A stretch of DNA of 64,000 nucleotides from JAUWKC01 sp035527845 (GCA_035527845.1 DATKZT010000083.1:34061-98060), one strand, 5' to 3'. Positions 1-9,151 are shown, counted from the stretch's first letter. Made by a program: numbers and translations. Notes: generated by a model from the sequence alone, not told the origin.

Positions 1-482
1 ACGAGATAATTCAAGTCGATACAGGTTCGTTCATCGCGGCGTCGGCGGCGCTTTTTGGGGGGCGTGCGTACGTCGGCAACTACGACGGGAAGTTCATCTG
101 TGTGGATATTGCCGGCGGGAAGGTGGTGTGGGAATACGGCGACGGGCAGTCTGCTTATTTTTCATCGCCTTCGGTGACGGAGAGGTTCGTTGTCTTCGGC
201 GGACGGGATGATTTGGTGCATTGTGTCAACCGCAGTGACGGCAAGGGCGTGTGGACCTTCAAGGCCCTGGGTGAGGTGGACAGTTCGCCGGTTATTTGCG
301 GCGATAAGGTCGTGGTGGGCTCCGAGGATGGTCGGCTTTACATGCTGAAGCTCTCCGACGGGAGCAGGGTGTGGTCGTTTGAAATCGGCCGGCCAGTGAC
401 TTCCTCGCCGGCGGTCGCGGGTGAGATGGTGGTTGTGGGCAGCGACGACGGGTACGTATATGCCTTCGGGCCGAAGCAATAG
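1..482 (+). CDS. PQQ-like beta-propeller repeat protein, 3' end only
   Basis: The frame is open from base 3 to a TAG at 480-482, so the gene starts before the window and only its last 159 codons are seen. The translation shows repeated blades of the type D-G-x-V-x-W followed by S-S-P-x-V and G-S-x-D-G-x-V/L-Y, the signature of PQQ-like or BamB-like propellers. The last blade ends in GYVYAFGPKQ. Such proteins are normally periplasmic or anchored in the outer envelope and act as scaffolds or quinoprotein-type enzymes. No Trp-docking or catalytic residues can be judged from this piece. It lies 17 bases before the glycosyltransferase gene and probably shares its transcript. Substrate or partner unknown. 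Confidence 0.8.
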   Translation, partial: EIIQVDTGSFIAASAALFGGRAYVGNYDGKFICVDIAGGKVVWEYGDGQSAYFSSPSVTERFVVFGGRDDLVHCVNRSDGKGVWTFKALGEVDSSPVICGDKVVVGSEDGRLYMLKLSDGSRVWSFEIGRPVTSSPAVAGEMVVVGSDDGYVYAFGPKQ

Positions 483-499
483 AATCGAGGCGGGAATTC

Positions 500-1822
500 G
501 TGAGAATAATCCAGATTACGCCGGGTACGGGTAACACGTTTTACTGCGATAATTGTCTGCGTGACATTGCGCTGGTTCGCGCGCTGCACGACGAGGGACA
601 TGAGGTTTTGCTGACGCCCATGTATCTTCCGCTGCAGGGCGGCAGAGATGAGCCGCTGACGAGCGCGCCGATTTTCTTCGGTGGGATCAATGTTTACCTG
701 CAGCAGAAGCTGGGGTTTTTCCGCAGGACGCCGCGGTGGATAGACTGGCTTTTCGACCGGCCGGGTCTCTTGCGGTGGGCGGGGAGCCGGTCGGATATGA
801 CCAGCGCTAAGGAGCTGGGGGAGATGACGATATCGATGCTGCGCGGCGAGCACGGTCGGCAGGTGAAGGAGCTGGAGAGGCTCGTCGAATGGCTGGGCGA
901 GACGGAGCACAGGCCGGACATTGTGTTTCTGTCGAATGCGCTGCTGGCGGGGCTTGCCGAGAGCATCAGAGAGAGGCTGGGTGTCCCAGTCGTCTGTCTG
1001 CTTCAGGATGAGGATGGTTTTCTGGATGGGCTGGGGGCCTATAGCGAGCGGGCCTGGAAGCTGCTGAGAGAGCTGGCGGCAGAGATTGATTTATTCATCC
1101 CGGTAAGCAGGTATTATTCTGATGTCATGTGCGAAAGGCTGGGGCTCGGCGAGGGGCAGGTGCGTGTTGTGCACACCGGTATCCCGCTGGAGGGGTATGA
1201 TTCGATTAAGGTGGAGCGGGAAGTTCCGACCATCGGTTTTCTTTCACGGATGTGCGCCAACAAGGGTTTGGACACCCTGGTCGAGGTCTTTATCAGATTA
1301 AAGGGAAATGAGAGGCTGACGAATGCGCGGCTGCGGATAGCGGGCGGCAAGAGCCACGGTGACGAAGGATTCATTCGACGGATTCGGCGGCGGCTCGAAG
1401 CGGCCGGCGTGATAGATGATGTGGACTTCATCCACAGCTTCGACCGCAGCACGAAACTTGATTTTTTCGGGAGTCTTTCTGTGCTGTCGGTGCCTGAGAA
1501 GAACCCGCCGGCATATTCTTTGTATGCGCTGGAGGCGCTTGCGGCCGCCGTGCCGGTGGTGGAGCCTGCGATTGGAGTGTATAGGGAACTTTCGGAGATC
1601 ACAGGCGGGCTGGTGCTGTATGAGCCGGAGGATGCGGAAGGTCTGGCTTCGGCGCTGGAACGGGTTCTGGTGGATAAGGATTACGCCCGCCAGTTGGGCG
1701 AGCGGGGCAGGGAGGCGGTGTTTTCAACGTTGGATGTCAAGCAAACCGCGAGGGAAATAGTTCGTATATGTGAAGAGGTGATAGTGCGATTCAAGCGAGG
1801 CAATGATGCTCGAACTAATTGA
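500..1822 (+). CDS. Glycosyltransferase, GT4-like
   Basis: A 440-residue protein with a two-Rossmann GT-B layout. The N-terminal half starts MRIIQITPGTGNTFYCDNC, and the C-terminal half holds the GT4 nucleotide-sugar region: GFLSRMCANKGLDTLVEVF, then LRIAGGKS, then PEKNPPAYSLYALEALAA with the E-x7-E-like signature. Family members transfer sugars from activated donors to glycans or lipids on the cytoplasmic face. Donor and acceptor cannot be named. Start is GTG with a GAGGCGGG ribosome site six bases upstream. Its last 20 bases overlap the ABC ATPase gene, which suggests translational coupling and a shared role in envelope assembly (inference). Confidence 0.82.
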   Translation: MRIIQITPGTGNTFYCDNCLRDIALVRALHDEGHEVLLTPMYLPLQGGRDEPLTSAPIFFGGINVYLQQKLGFFRRTPRWIDWLFDRPGLLRWAGSRSDMTSAKELGEMTISMLRGEHGRQVKELERLVEWLGETEHRPDIVFLSNALLAGLAESIRERLGVPVVCLLQDEDGFLDGLGAYSERAWKLLRELAAEIDLFIPVSRYYSDVMCERLGLGEGQVRVVHTGIPLEGYDSIKVEREVPTIGFLSRMCANKGLDTLVEVFIRLKGNERLTNARLRIAGGKSHGDEGFIRRIRRRLEAAGVIDDVDFIHSFDRSTKLDFFGSLSVLSVPEKNPPAYSLYALEALAAAVPVVEPAIGVYRELSEITGGLVLYEPEDAEGLASALERVLVDKDYARQLGERGREAVFSTLDVKQTAREIVRICEEVIVRFKRGNDARTN

Positions 1823-2492
1823 TGTATCGAAGAGTTACGATTGGCCGGGACAAAAAGAGCCGCTTAGTGTGCTCAAGGAAATCACGCTGAAAGTGGATAA
1901 AGGCGAGTCGGTTTCGGTAGTGGGGCCGTCGGGCAGCGGCAAGAGCACGCTGCTCAATATAATCGGCGCTTTGGACCGTCCGAGCTCGGGGCGTGTTTTG
2001 CTCGACGGCAGGGACCTTGCGGCGCTTGATGATGACGAGCTTTCGCGGATTCGCAACAGGGAAGTCGGCTTTGTTTTTCAGCTTCACCATCTCTTGCCTC
2101 AGTGTACGGTGCTGGAGAACGTCCTTGTGCCGACGCTTGCGGAGAAGAACGGGGAGTCTCGAAAAGCGGTTGAGGAGCGCGCGTCGAAGCTGCTGGAGCG
2201 TGTGGGGCTTGCGGAGTGGTCGCGGCATCGGCCCGGGGAGCTGTCGGGGGGACAGCGCCAGCGGGCGGCGGTGGTAAGGGCGTTAATAAATAAGCCGAAG
2301 CTTTTGCTTGCGGACGAGCCGACGGGGTCGCTCGATAAGGAGTCTGCGGATAACATCGGCAGGCTGCTGGTGGAGCTGAACCGCAGTGAAGGGGCGGCCC
2401 TGATTGTGGTGACACATTCGGTGAAGCTTGCGGCGAATATGGGCAGGGTGCTTGAACTGAACGACGGGGTGTTGAGGGAGAGGCAAACCTGA
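1803..2492 (+). CDS. ABC transporter ATP-binding protein (LolD/YbbA type)
   Basis: This 229-residue ATPase has a Walker A motif GPSGSGKST (about residue 41), the Q-loop FQLHHLLPQCTVLENV, the ABC signature LSGGQRQRAAVVRALI, Walker B LLLADEPTGSLD and the H-switch VVTHS. The DEPTGSLD plus Q-loop pattern is that of the MacB/LolD/YbbA group, which powers mechanotransmission by FtsX-type permeases instead of ordinary solute import. The adjoining 10-TM permease, which starts 2 bases downstream, makes YbbA the closest named analogue. Likely cytoplasmic, bound to the permease. Function in moving lipids, lipoproteins or enzymes across the periplasm is inferred from the family. Confidence 0.92.
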   Translation: MMLELIDVSKSYDWPGQKEPLSVLKEITLKVDKGESVSVVGPSGSGKSTLLNIIGALDRPSSGRVLLDGRDLAALDDDELSRIRNREVGFVFQLHHLLPQCTVLENVLVPTLAEKNGESRKAVEERASKLLERVGLAEWSRHRPGELSGGQRQRAAVVRALINKPKLLLADEPTGSLDKESADNIGRLLVELNRSEGAALIVVTHSVKLAANMGRVLELNDGVLRERQT

Positions 2493-2493
2493 C

Positions 2494-5400
2494 ATGAGTC
2501 TCTGGCGTCTTGTAAGAAGAAGCGTTGGCTTTTACTGGAGGACGAACATCGGTGTCTTTCTGACGGTGCTGGTGAGTACGGCGGTTCTTACCGGTGCGCT
2601 GGTAGTCGGCGACTCGGTGCGCTACAGCCTGCGCAGGATGGTGAGGGCGCGACTGGGCGATACGGAGCTTGCGCTTATCGGTGGGAACCGGTTGTTCAGT
2701 GTGCAATTGGCGGACAATTTGTCGCGAGAGTTAACATGCCGCGTCGGGCCTGTATTGCAGATGCGCGGGTTGATTACCAATAGTGAGGGGACAAAACGCG
2801 CCAACAGGATTGACCTGATCGGCGCGGACGAGCGATTCTATGAGATTGGAGCAGGGGGCAATCCCTTCGGTAAAGAGTGGGATGAGGGAATCGTTCTGAA
2901 TGAGCCCCTGGCGGCCAAGCTCGGCGTCGGCGTCGGCGATGAAGTTGTGCTTCGGGTGGACAAGCCTGATATGATGCCTCGTGACATACCGTTGACGCCG
3001 GACTCGGATTTGTCGATAGCCTTTCGGCTGAAGGTCAGGGCAATAGCCGGCGAATCGGACTTCGGGCGCTTTAGCCTGCAGGCAAACCAAGTATCGCCGT
3101 TGAATGCGTATGTCCGGCTGGGATGGCTGCAGGGTGAGCTTGGTCTGGCGGGCCGGGCCAACGTATTGCTGGCGGCGCAGAATGAGCAGGCCAATCTGAC
3201 CGTCGATGGGGCGGATGAGGCCTTGAAGAAATGTTGGCGGCTTGCCGATGCTGGTCTGGAGCTTCGCCGGCTGGAGCGGCAGGATGTGTTTGAGATACGC
3301 AGCAGCAGGGTATTCATCGATGAGGTGCTTTCTGAGGCGGCGCTGGATGCGTCGAGCGGTTCGGTCGGGATATTGACGTACTTTGTCAACGAGCTGCGAC
3401 TTGGGGACAGGACGACGCCTTACTCGATAGTGACGGGCATGGGCAGGTCGGAGCAAACCAAGGGCGTGATTGCTTCGGATATGAAGGACGATGAGATCGT
3501 GATGAATGAATGGCTCGCGGACGACCTCGGCGCGAAAGTCGGTGACATGATTGACCTGACTTATTTCGTGGTGGGCCCGATGCGGAAGCTGCAGGAGGAA
3601 AAGAGCCGGTTCAGGGTTTGCAGGATAGTGCCTATAGAGGGCCTGGCGGCGGACCGGGACTTGATGCCTGATTTTCCCGGTCTTTCGGACGCGGACAATT
3701 GCAGGGACTGGGAGCCTGGAATTCCAATCGACCTCGATAAGATACGCAAGCGCGATGAGGAATACTGGGACAATTACCGTGGGACGCCGAAGGCGTTTGT
3801 GACGCTCGAAACGGCGCAGAAGATGTGGAGCAACCGGTATGGGAATTTAACCGCGGTGCGCTACCCGGCGGATATGGAGTCGGAGAATGTGCTGGCTTCA
3901 AAGGTGTTGGGGTCGGTTGATCCCGCTTCGGTTGGATTGTATTTTGTGCCCGTTCGCGCACAAGGAATGAAAGCGGGAGGTGGAGCGACCGATTTTGGCC
4001 AGCTCTTTCTTGGCTTTAGTATGTTTCTGGTGATATCTGCGCTGCTGCTGACAGGTCTGGTGTTCGTATTCGGGGTTGAAAGCCGCAGTGCGCAGACGGG
4101 GATGCTGCTGGCGGTTGGATACCGGCCGAAGCTGGTCAAGCGACTGCTGCTGCTGGAAGGCGGCGTGCTGGCGGCGGCGGGTGCAATCGCCGGAAGCGCG
4201 GCGGGTCTCTTTTATACGAGGGCGATGATTTACGGGCTGTCAACAGTGTGGCGGACAGCGGTGAGCGGCTCGCAGATACGTTTTCACGCCGAGCCGGCGA
4301 CGCTGTTTATCGGCGCGTTCGCAGGAATCGTGGTATCTCTGATTGCGATATGGCTCACACTGCGCAAGCAGGTTTCGCGGCCCGCCCGCGAGCTGATGGC
4401 GGGCAACCTTGAGGCGCAGTTTCTTTCCGGGCGCAAGGGTTCGAAGCCGAAGGTGGGTTTCTGGCTTGCGGCTTTGTCGGCGTCAGCGGCGGTTGTCATG
4501 TTAATCTTCGCGGCCGGTGGTGACAGCGGTGCGGCGGCAGGTGCATTTTTCGGCGCGGGGGCGCTTCTGCTGACAGCAGGGATTGGATTCAGCGGGGCCC
4601 TGCTGAGAAGAATTGGAAGCGGCTTTGTCGCGCCAATGGCGTCACTTGAGGGGCTGGGTTTGAGGAATGCTTCGCGAAGAAGCGGCAGGAGCCTTGCTGT
4701 GATTGGTCTGCTGGCGTGTGGTGTATTTCTGGTTGTGGCGGTGGGGGCCAACAGACACGATGCATCGGCTCAGGCCCATGAACGCGGTTCGGGCACGGGG
4801 GGCTTTGCGCTATACGGTGAATCGGCGGTGGGCGTGCTGCGCGATTTGAATAGTGACAGCGGGCGCGAGGCGCTGGGGCTGGATGGCAGCAAACTCGATG
4901 GGGTGGAGGTGGTTCCGCTTCGAGTTCGTGACGGCGACGATGCGAGCTGCTTGAATCTCAATCGCGCGCAAAGGCCGCGTCTGCTGGGGGTAGATGCGCA
5001 GGAGCTGCAAAGACGCGGGGCCTTCGGTTTTCGCGACGTTATAGAAGGTGCCGATAGAATCGCCGGCTGGGAACTGCTGGAGCGTGACGAAGGCGCGCAG
5101 GTGGTGCCGGCGATAGGAGACTATGCGACGGTTATCTGGGCGCTGGGCAAGTCGGTTGGGGATGAGCTGCAATATACGGATGAAAAGGGACGCGTTTTCC
5201 GGGTGCGCATCGTGGGCATTATTAACAACTCGATTTTGCAGGGGAGTCTGATTATAGCCGAGGATAATTTCGTAGAGCGTTTTCCATCCGAGGATGGGTA
5301 CCGTGTCTTTCTTGTCGATGCGCCGGCGGGCCAGGTTGAAGGGGCGGCGGCGCATCTGGCGGGGGCTTTGCAGGACTTCGGGCTTGACCTGACGCCGGCG

Positions 5401-5817
5401 GCGAAACACCTGGCGGATTTTAACGCCGTGGAGAATACGTACCTGTCGATATTTCAGCTTTTGGGGGGGTTCGGGTTGATTTTGGGCAGTGTCGGACTCG
5501 GGCTGGTGGTTTTGCGCAATGTGCTGGACCGGCGCGGTGAGCTTGGTATGCTTCGGGCGGTCGGGTTTTCGAAGGGTGCTCTGAAGCGCATGCTGTTTTA
5601 CGAGCACACAGGGCTGATGCTGGCTGGTCTTGTTTGCGGGGTGGTAACTGCGCTGGTTGCGGTGTCTCCCGCGCTGAGCTCGCCGGGAGCGGAGGTGCCG
5701 TATTTGTCTTTGCTGCTGACAATCGCAGCGATCGGAATCAGCGGCATAGTATGGATATGGATAGCGACGGTGACATCGCTTCATGGCGGCCTGTTGGATG
5801 CTCTGCGAAATGAATAG
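2494..5817 (+). CDS. FtsX-family ABC permease, 10 TM (YbbP-like)
   Basis: The 1107-residue membrane protein has one N-terminal TM (about residues 19-40), a large extracytoplasmic domain (about 45-500), a block of TM segments between about 505 and 760 (for example MFLVISALLLTGLVFVF), a second soluble domain (about 765-970) and three C-terminal TMs. This duplicated FtsX arrangement matches the YbbP type, not the 4-TM LolC/E or MacB types. The paired ATPase is directly upstream. The C-terminal FtsX core carries the typical LGLVVLRNVLDRRGELGMLR. Substrate unknown. Flanking beta-propeller and glycosyltransferase genes suggest envelope biogenesis (inference). Confidence 0.88.
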   Translation: MSLWRLVRRSVGFYWRTNIGVFLTVLVSTAVLTGALVVGDSVRYSLRRMVRARLGDTELALIGGNRLFSVQLADNLSRELTCRVGPVLQMRGLITNSEGTKRANRIDLIGADERFYEIGAGGNPFGKEWDEGIVLNEPLAAKLGVGVGDEVVLRVDKPDMMPRDIPLTPDSDLSIAFRLKVRAIAGESDFGRFSLQANQVSPLNAYVRLGWLQGELGLAGRANVLLAAQNEQANLTVDGADEALKKCWRLADAGLELRRLERQDVFEIRSSRVFIDEVLSEAALDASSGSVGILTYFVNELRLGDRTTPYSIVTGMGRSEQTKGVIASDMKDDEIVMNEWLADDLGAKVGDMIDLTYFVVGPMRKLQEEKSRFRVCRIVPIEGLAADRDLMPDFPGLSDADNCRDWEPGIPIDLDKIRKRDEEYWDNYRGTPKAFVTLETAQKMWSNRYGNLTAVRYPADMESENVLASKVLGSVDPASVGLYFVPVRAQGMKAGGGATDFGQLFLGFSMFLVISALLLTGLVFVFGVESRSAQTGMLLAVGYRPKLVKRLLLLEGGVLAAAGAIAGSAAGLFYTRAMIYGLSTVWRTAVSGSQIRFHAEPATLFIGAFAGIVVSLIAIWLTLRKQVSRPARELMAGNLEAQFLSGRKGSKPKVGFWLAALSASAAVVMLIFAAGGDSGAAAGAFFGAGALLLTAGIGFSGALLRRIGSGFVAPMASLEGLGLRNASRRSGRSLAVIGLLACGVFLVVAVGANRHDASAQAHERGSGTGGFALYGESAVGVLRDLNSDSGREALGLDGSKLDGVEVVPLRVRDGDDASCLNLNRAQRPRLLGVDAQELQRRGAFGFRDVIEGADRIAGWELLERDEGAQVVPAIGDYATVIWALGKSVGDELQYTDEKGRVFRVRIVGIINNSILQGSLIIAEDNFVERFPSEDGYRVFLVDAPAGQVEGAAAHLAGALQDFGLDLTPAAKHLADFNAVENTYLSIFQLLGGFGLILGSVGLGLVVLRNVLDRRGELGMLRAVGFSKGALKRMLFYEHTGLMLAGLVCGVVTALVAVSPALSSPGAEVPYLSLLLTIAAIGISGIVWIWIATVTSLHGGLLDALRNE

Positions 5818-5844
5818 TGCAAAGGTATTGCTGAGGATTATTAT

Positions 5845-7236
5845 ATGAGGCGGCTGGCGGCGGCGATTCCGTTGGTGCTGGTTGCGGCGGGGCTCGCATC
5901 GCTCTACTTGTGGGTAAGCGGGGACGCTGCGACGGGCGTTTCGGTGCGTCTGGCCATTCCTGAGAACGAGCCGCAGGCCGGCGGCGACGAAGGGGGAGCG
6001 GCTGATTGGCAGGACGAGTTCCACCAATTCGACGGCGTTGCTGCGGATTTGCCTGGTTCGTGGCCGCGATTCAGGGGCGCCAATCTCGATGGGATAAGCC
6101 CGGAGGAGACGGCTCTTGCCAGGACATGGCCGGGCGACGGACCGAGCGTGTTGTGGTCGATTGAGATGGGAGAGGGTTATGCCGGGGCGGCGGTGCTGGC
6201 GGGACGGGTGTACGTGCTGGATTATGACCATGAGAAGAAGGGCGATGCGATCCGGTGCTTCTCGCTGGCCGACGGCAGGGAGATTTGGCGTTATTCGTAT
6301 CCGGTGAAGGTCAGACGGCAGCACGGGATGAGCAGGACGGTGCCGGCGGTGACGGAGAAATATGTGGTGACGATGGGGCCTAAATGCCACGTGACGTGTC
6401 TGGATTCTGTGACGGGGCGTTTTCGCTGGAAGCTGAATCTGGTCAGGGACTATGGTACGGTTGTGCCGGACTGGTATACCGGGCAGTGCCCGTTGATTGA
6501 CGACGGCAAGGCCATCATCGCTCCCGCAGGCAAGGCGCTGATGATGTCGGTGGATTGCGAGACGGGTGAGGTTTTGTGGCAAAGTCCGAATCCTCGCGGC
6601 TGGCAGATGACGCATTCGTCGGTGGCGCCCGTCGAGTTTTCGGGCAGGCGGATGTATGTTTATTGCGCCAGCGGGGGCGTTGTGGGAATCTCGGCCGAGG
6701 ACGGGCGCGTATTGTGGGAGTTTCCTGACTGGCAGATCCGCATAGCGAATGTGCCCACGCCGGTTGTGGTGGGCGACGGGATGATTTTTCTTTCGGGCGG
6801 CTACAATGCCGGGAGCCTGATGCTCAGACTGGTTGAATCGGGCGGCGAGATTGCGGCCGAGCAGGTATTTCGTCTGGAACCGGAAGTCTTCGGTGCGGAC
6901 CAGCAGACACCCATATTCTACGAGGGGTACATTTACGGGGTCCGTCCGGATGGGCAGCTTACGTGCCTCGAGCCCAACGGGCAAATCGTGTGGACAAGCA
7001 CCAGCGCGCACAAATTCGGACTCGGCCCATATATTATTGCTGGCGGTCTGATATATGTTATGGACGGCTCGGGATTGCTGACCATGGCGGAGGCGACGCC
7101 GACAGGTTACGTGCAATTGGCGCAGGCGAAGGTGCTTGAGGGGCCGGACGCATGGGGGCCTATGGCGATTGCCGGCGGCAGACTGATTCTGCGGGACCTG
7201 AACCGAATGATATGTCTGGACGTCGCCGAACGGTAG
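5845..7236 (+). CDS. Secreted/anchored PQQ-like beta-propeller protein
   Basis: A 463-residue protein with an N-terminal signal or anchor (AAIPLVLVAAGLASLYLWV), then the W-P-R-F-R-G-A-N-x-D-G-I-S opening of planctomycete PQQ-like propellers, followed by about seven blades such as DAIRCFSLADGREIWRYSY and KCHVTCLDSVTGRFRWKL. Start ATG is preceded by GAGGATTA at good spacing and lies 27 bases after the permease stop. No PQQ-ligating DYD or Cys-Cys pair typical of true quinoprotein dehydrogenases is evident, so a structural or sensing role is as likely as catalysis. It ends the first operon: a promoter-like site for the next one follows at once. Confidence 0.82.
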   Translation: MRRLAAAIPLVLVAAGLASLYLWVSGDAATGVSVRLAIPENEPQAGGDEGGAADWQDEFHQFDGVAADLPGSWPRFRGANLDGISPEETALARTWPGDGPSVLWSIEMGEGYAGAAVLAGRVYVLDYDHEKKGDAIRCFSLADGREIWRYSYPVKVRRQHGMSRTVPAVTEKYVVTMGPKCHVTCLDSVTGRFRWKLNLVRDYGTVVPDWYTGQCPLIDDGKAIIAPAGKALMMSVDCETGEVLWQSPNPRGWQMTHSSVAPVEFSGRRMYVYCASGGVVGISAEDGRVLWEFPDWQIRIANVPTPVVVGDGMIFLSGGYNAGSLMLRLVESGGEIAAEQVFRLEPEVFGADQQTPIFYEGYIYGVRPDGQLTCLEPNGQIVWTSTSAHKFGLGPYIIAGGLIYVMDGSGLLTMAEATPTGYVQLAQAKVLEGPDAWGPMAIAGGRLILRDLNRMICLDVAER

Positions 7237-7247
7237 GATTGGCGGCG

Positions 7248-7276
7248 TTGAACTGAGGCGCCTTGTTTGTTATAAT
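7248..7276 (+). promoter_or_regulatory. Predicted sigma70-type promoter for the redox operon
   Basis: TTGAAC (7248-7253), a 17-base spacer and a perfect TATAAT (7271-7276) lie 42 bases before the NHL protein start. The fit suggests that genes 7319-16125 are transcribed separately from the upstream ABC operon. Confidence 0.65.
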
Positions 7277-7318
7277 CAAGGGTTCGGCAGATTTCGTTGT
7301 TCGACACAGCATATTAAA

Positions 7319-8353
7319 ATGAGCAAGCAATTGGGGATGGCAAATACTCGAACATTTATAATTGTCCTGGTTGTGGCGGCGGTTATTGTGGCCGTTTTCG
7401 CCGTGCTCCGGGTGGATACCACCGGCCAAAAAGGCAGCGGCCTCGGCCAGGCATACGTCTACGACGTCAAAGAGCTGGCAAGGGTTGACCCGAATCTGAT
7501 TCTGTATGAAGAAGCGGGCGAGCCGATAAGAACCGGATTCGACGCCGCGCGGGCCGTTGCTGTCGGAGCCGATGGCAGGATTTATGTCGCCGGCGACAAA
7601 GCCCTTCGGATGTTTTCGCCGACCGGCAGCTTCCTCAGAGAAATTACCCTGCCTGACATGCCGCATTGTCTGGCCCTGGCCGAAGACGGCAGGATTTATG
7701 TCGGCATTAAGGACCACGTGGAGATTTACGACCCGCAGGGAAAACGCCTCGCTGCCTGGGACACGCCGGCCGAGGGCGCCGTTCTTACGAGCATCGCCGT
7801 CGGCAAGAACGACATATTTGTTGCAGACGCGGGGAATCGTGTTGTCACTCGTTACGACACGAACGGAAAGGTAATTGACCATATCGGCAGAAAAGACGCA
7901 CAGAGAAACATTCCCGGCTTCGTGGTTCCGAGTCCCTATCTTGATGTTGCGATAGCACCCGATGGACTGCTGCGGGTGGTCAACCCCGGTCGCCTTCGCA
8001 TCGAGGCCTATACCTTTGACGGCGACCTCGAATTCTCGTGGGGAGAGTTTTCGTCGAGCATTGAGGGCTTTACCGGCTGCTGCAATCCCGTCAACTTCGC
8101 AATCCTCCCCGACGGCAGCTTCGTGACGTGCGAGAAGGGCCTGGTTCGTGTGAAGATTTACGATCCCAGCGGGGCGTTTGTCGGGGTGGTGGCCGGGCCG
8201 GAGCAATTGATTGAGGGCGGGACAGCGCGTGTCTGCTATTTTCCGGAGCAGTGCCAGAGCGGAGGCTTTGATGTGGCCGCCGATGCCGCCGGACGCGTTT
8301 TGGTGCTGGACACCATAAAGAATGTTGTGCGAATATTCACCAAAAAGAAATGA
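7319..8353 (+). CDS. Membrane-anchored NHL-repeat beta-propeller protein
   Basis: The 344-residue protein has an uncleaved N-terminal anchor (TFIIVLVVAAVIVAVFAVL) and then six or so NHL-type blades, with repeats such as AVGADGRIYVAGDKALRMF, LAEDGRIYVGIKDHVEIYD and KNDIFVADAGNRVVTRYD. A CC pair occurs at GFTGCCNPVNF and two more Cys at VCYFPEQCQSG. These might form disulfides or hold a metal, as expected for a periplasmic protein. First gene of the redox operon. Its last codons overlap the next gene by four bases (ATGA). Probable role: extracytoplasmic scaffold or docking partner for the Fe-S proteins encoded next (inference). Confidence 0.8.
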   Translation: MSKQLGMANTRTFIIVLVVAAVIVAVFAVLRVDTTGQKGSGLGQAYVYDVKELARVDPNLILYEEAGEPIRTGFDAARAVAVGADGRIYVAGDKALRMFSPTGSFLREITLPDMPHCLALAEDGRIYVGIKDHVEIYDPQGKRLAAWDTPAEGAVLTSIAVGKNDIFVADAGNRVVTRYDTNGKVIDHIGRKDAQRNIPGFVVPSPYLDVAIAPDGLLRVVNPGRLRIEAYTFDGDLEFSWGEFSSSIEGFTGCCNPVNFAILPDGSFVTCEKGLVRVKIYDPSGAFVGVVAGPEQLIEGGTARVCYFPEQCQSGGFDVAADAAGRVLVLDTIKNVVRIFTKKK

Positions 8354-8598
8354 GGAAATACTGCTCGGACATTTCGAGTCGACGTGAAATGCTCTCGGCT
8401 TCTCTGCGCTACGCCGCTTTAGCGGTATTGGCAGCAGCAGGGACATCCGCTTTTATCAAGAGGCGGCGACTGGTGCGTCAAGGCAAGTGTATCAACGATG
8501 GAGCCTGTCGCGACTGCACGATTCTTGACAGGTGCGGGCTGCCTGCGGCCCTGTCGGCCAGAAGGAGTTCAACGGGTAAGGGTAATGACGGACACTAA
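8350..8598 (+). CDS. Small Cys-rich protein with Tat-like leader
   Basis: An 82-residue product overlapping both neighbours: ATGA with the NHL gene and 14 bases with the ferredoxin gene. It begins with a twin-Arg-like segment (SSRREMLSASLRYAALAVLA), a single hydrophobic stretch, a basic cluster and then a compact motif CINDGACRDCTILDRCGLP, that is C-x5-C-x2-C-x5-C. Four closely spaced cysteines after an export-type leader could bind one Fe-S cluster or a metal on the outer side of the membrane. I recognise no named family. Tight translational coupling on both sides argues that it is a real gene and a partner of the ferredoxin. Confidence 0.68.
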   Translation: MRKYCSDISSRREMLSASLRYAALAVLAAAGTSAFIKRRRLVRQGKCINDGACRDCTILDRCGLPAALSARRSSTGKGNDGH

Positions 8599-9151
8599 GG
8601 ACGACATGACCAGACGGCGGTTCCTGCGAGACAGCCTTTGGGGCACGTGCCTGGCCGGGCTGGGTGCGGCCGGCGGCTATTTCTGGGGCAGGAGCCACAA
8701 GCAAGATACTGTCTGGCAGATTGACCCCTATACGTGTGTGGCCTGCGGGAATTGCGCGACCTACTGTGTGCTCGAAGAGTCCGCGGTCAAGTGCGTACAT
8801 AATCACGCTGTCTGCGGCTATTGCAGGATATGCTTCGGGTTCTTCGGGCCCGAGCCGCACGACATTACCGAAGCTGCCGAAAACCAGCTCTGCCCCACCG
8901 GCGCCATCAACCGAAAGCTGATAGAGGACCCCTATTACGAATACACCCTCGATGAGAAGCTCTGCAACGGGTGCGGCAAGTGCGTCAAGGGCTGCAACGC
9001 CTTCGGCAACGGGTCGCTGTTTCTGCAGGTCCGCCACGACCGTTGTAAGAACTGTAACGACTGTTCGATTGCGGCCGCTTGTCCTTCCGGAGCGTTCAGG
9101 CGGGTACCTGCCGACAAGCCGTACATCCTAAAGAGGGCCGACCACACTTGA
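8585..9151 (+). CDS. Tat-exported ferredoxin, four [4Fe-4S] motifs (NapG-like)
   Basis: 188 residues from ATG 8585. An upstream in-frame ATG at 8498 is rejected because it lies deep in the preceding gene and hides the leader. The N-terminus MTDTKDDMTRRRFLRDSLWG is a Tat signal. Four cysteine groups follow: CVACGNCATYC, CGYCRICF with a distal C-P-T-G, CNGCGKCVKGC and CKNCNDCSIAAACPSGAF, enough for four cubane clusters. Organisation and length resemble NapG/MauM ferredoxins, which carry electrons on the periplasmic side to or from a NapH-type membrane partner, and that partner is the next gene (stop and start overlap as TGATG). Terminal donor or acceptor is not shown by the sequence. Confidence 0.86.
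   Translation: MTDTKDDMTRRRFLRDSLWGTCLAGLGAAGGYFWGRSHKQDTVWQIDPYTCVACGNCATYCVLEESAVKCVHNHAVCGYCRICFGFFGPEPHDITEAAENQLCPTGAINRKLIEDPYYEYTLDEKLCNGCGKCVKGCNAFGNGSLFLQVRHDRCKNCNDCSIAAACPSGAFRRVPADKPYILKRADHT

Noticed and set aside
4810..7116. 768-codon open frame on the minus strand
   Set aside because: Lies opposite the permease and propeller genes, is rich in Arg/His/Pro/Gln and shows no family motif; a GC-driven shadow.
8498..8584. Upstream start for the Tat ferredoxin
   Set aside because: Would bury the twin-Arg leader 36 residues inside and overlap the small Cys-rich gene over its key motif.
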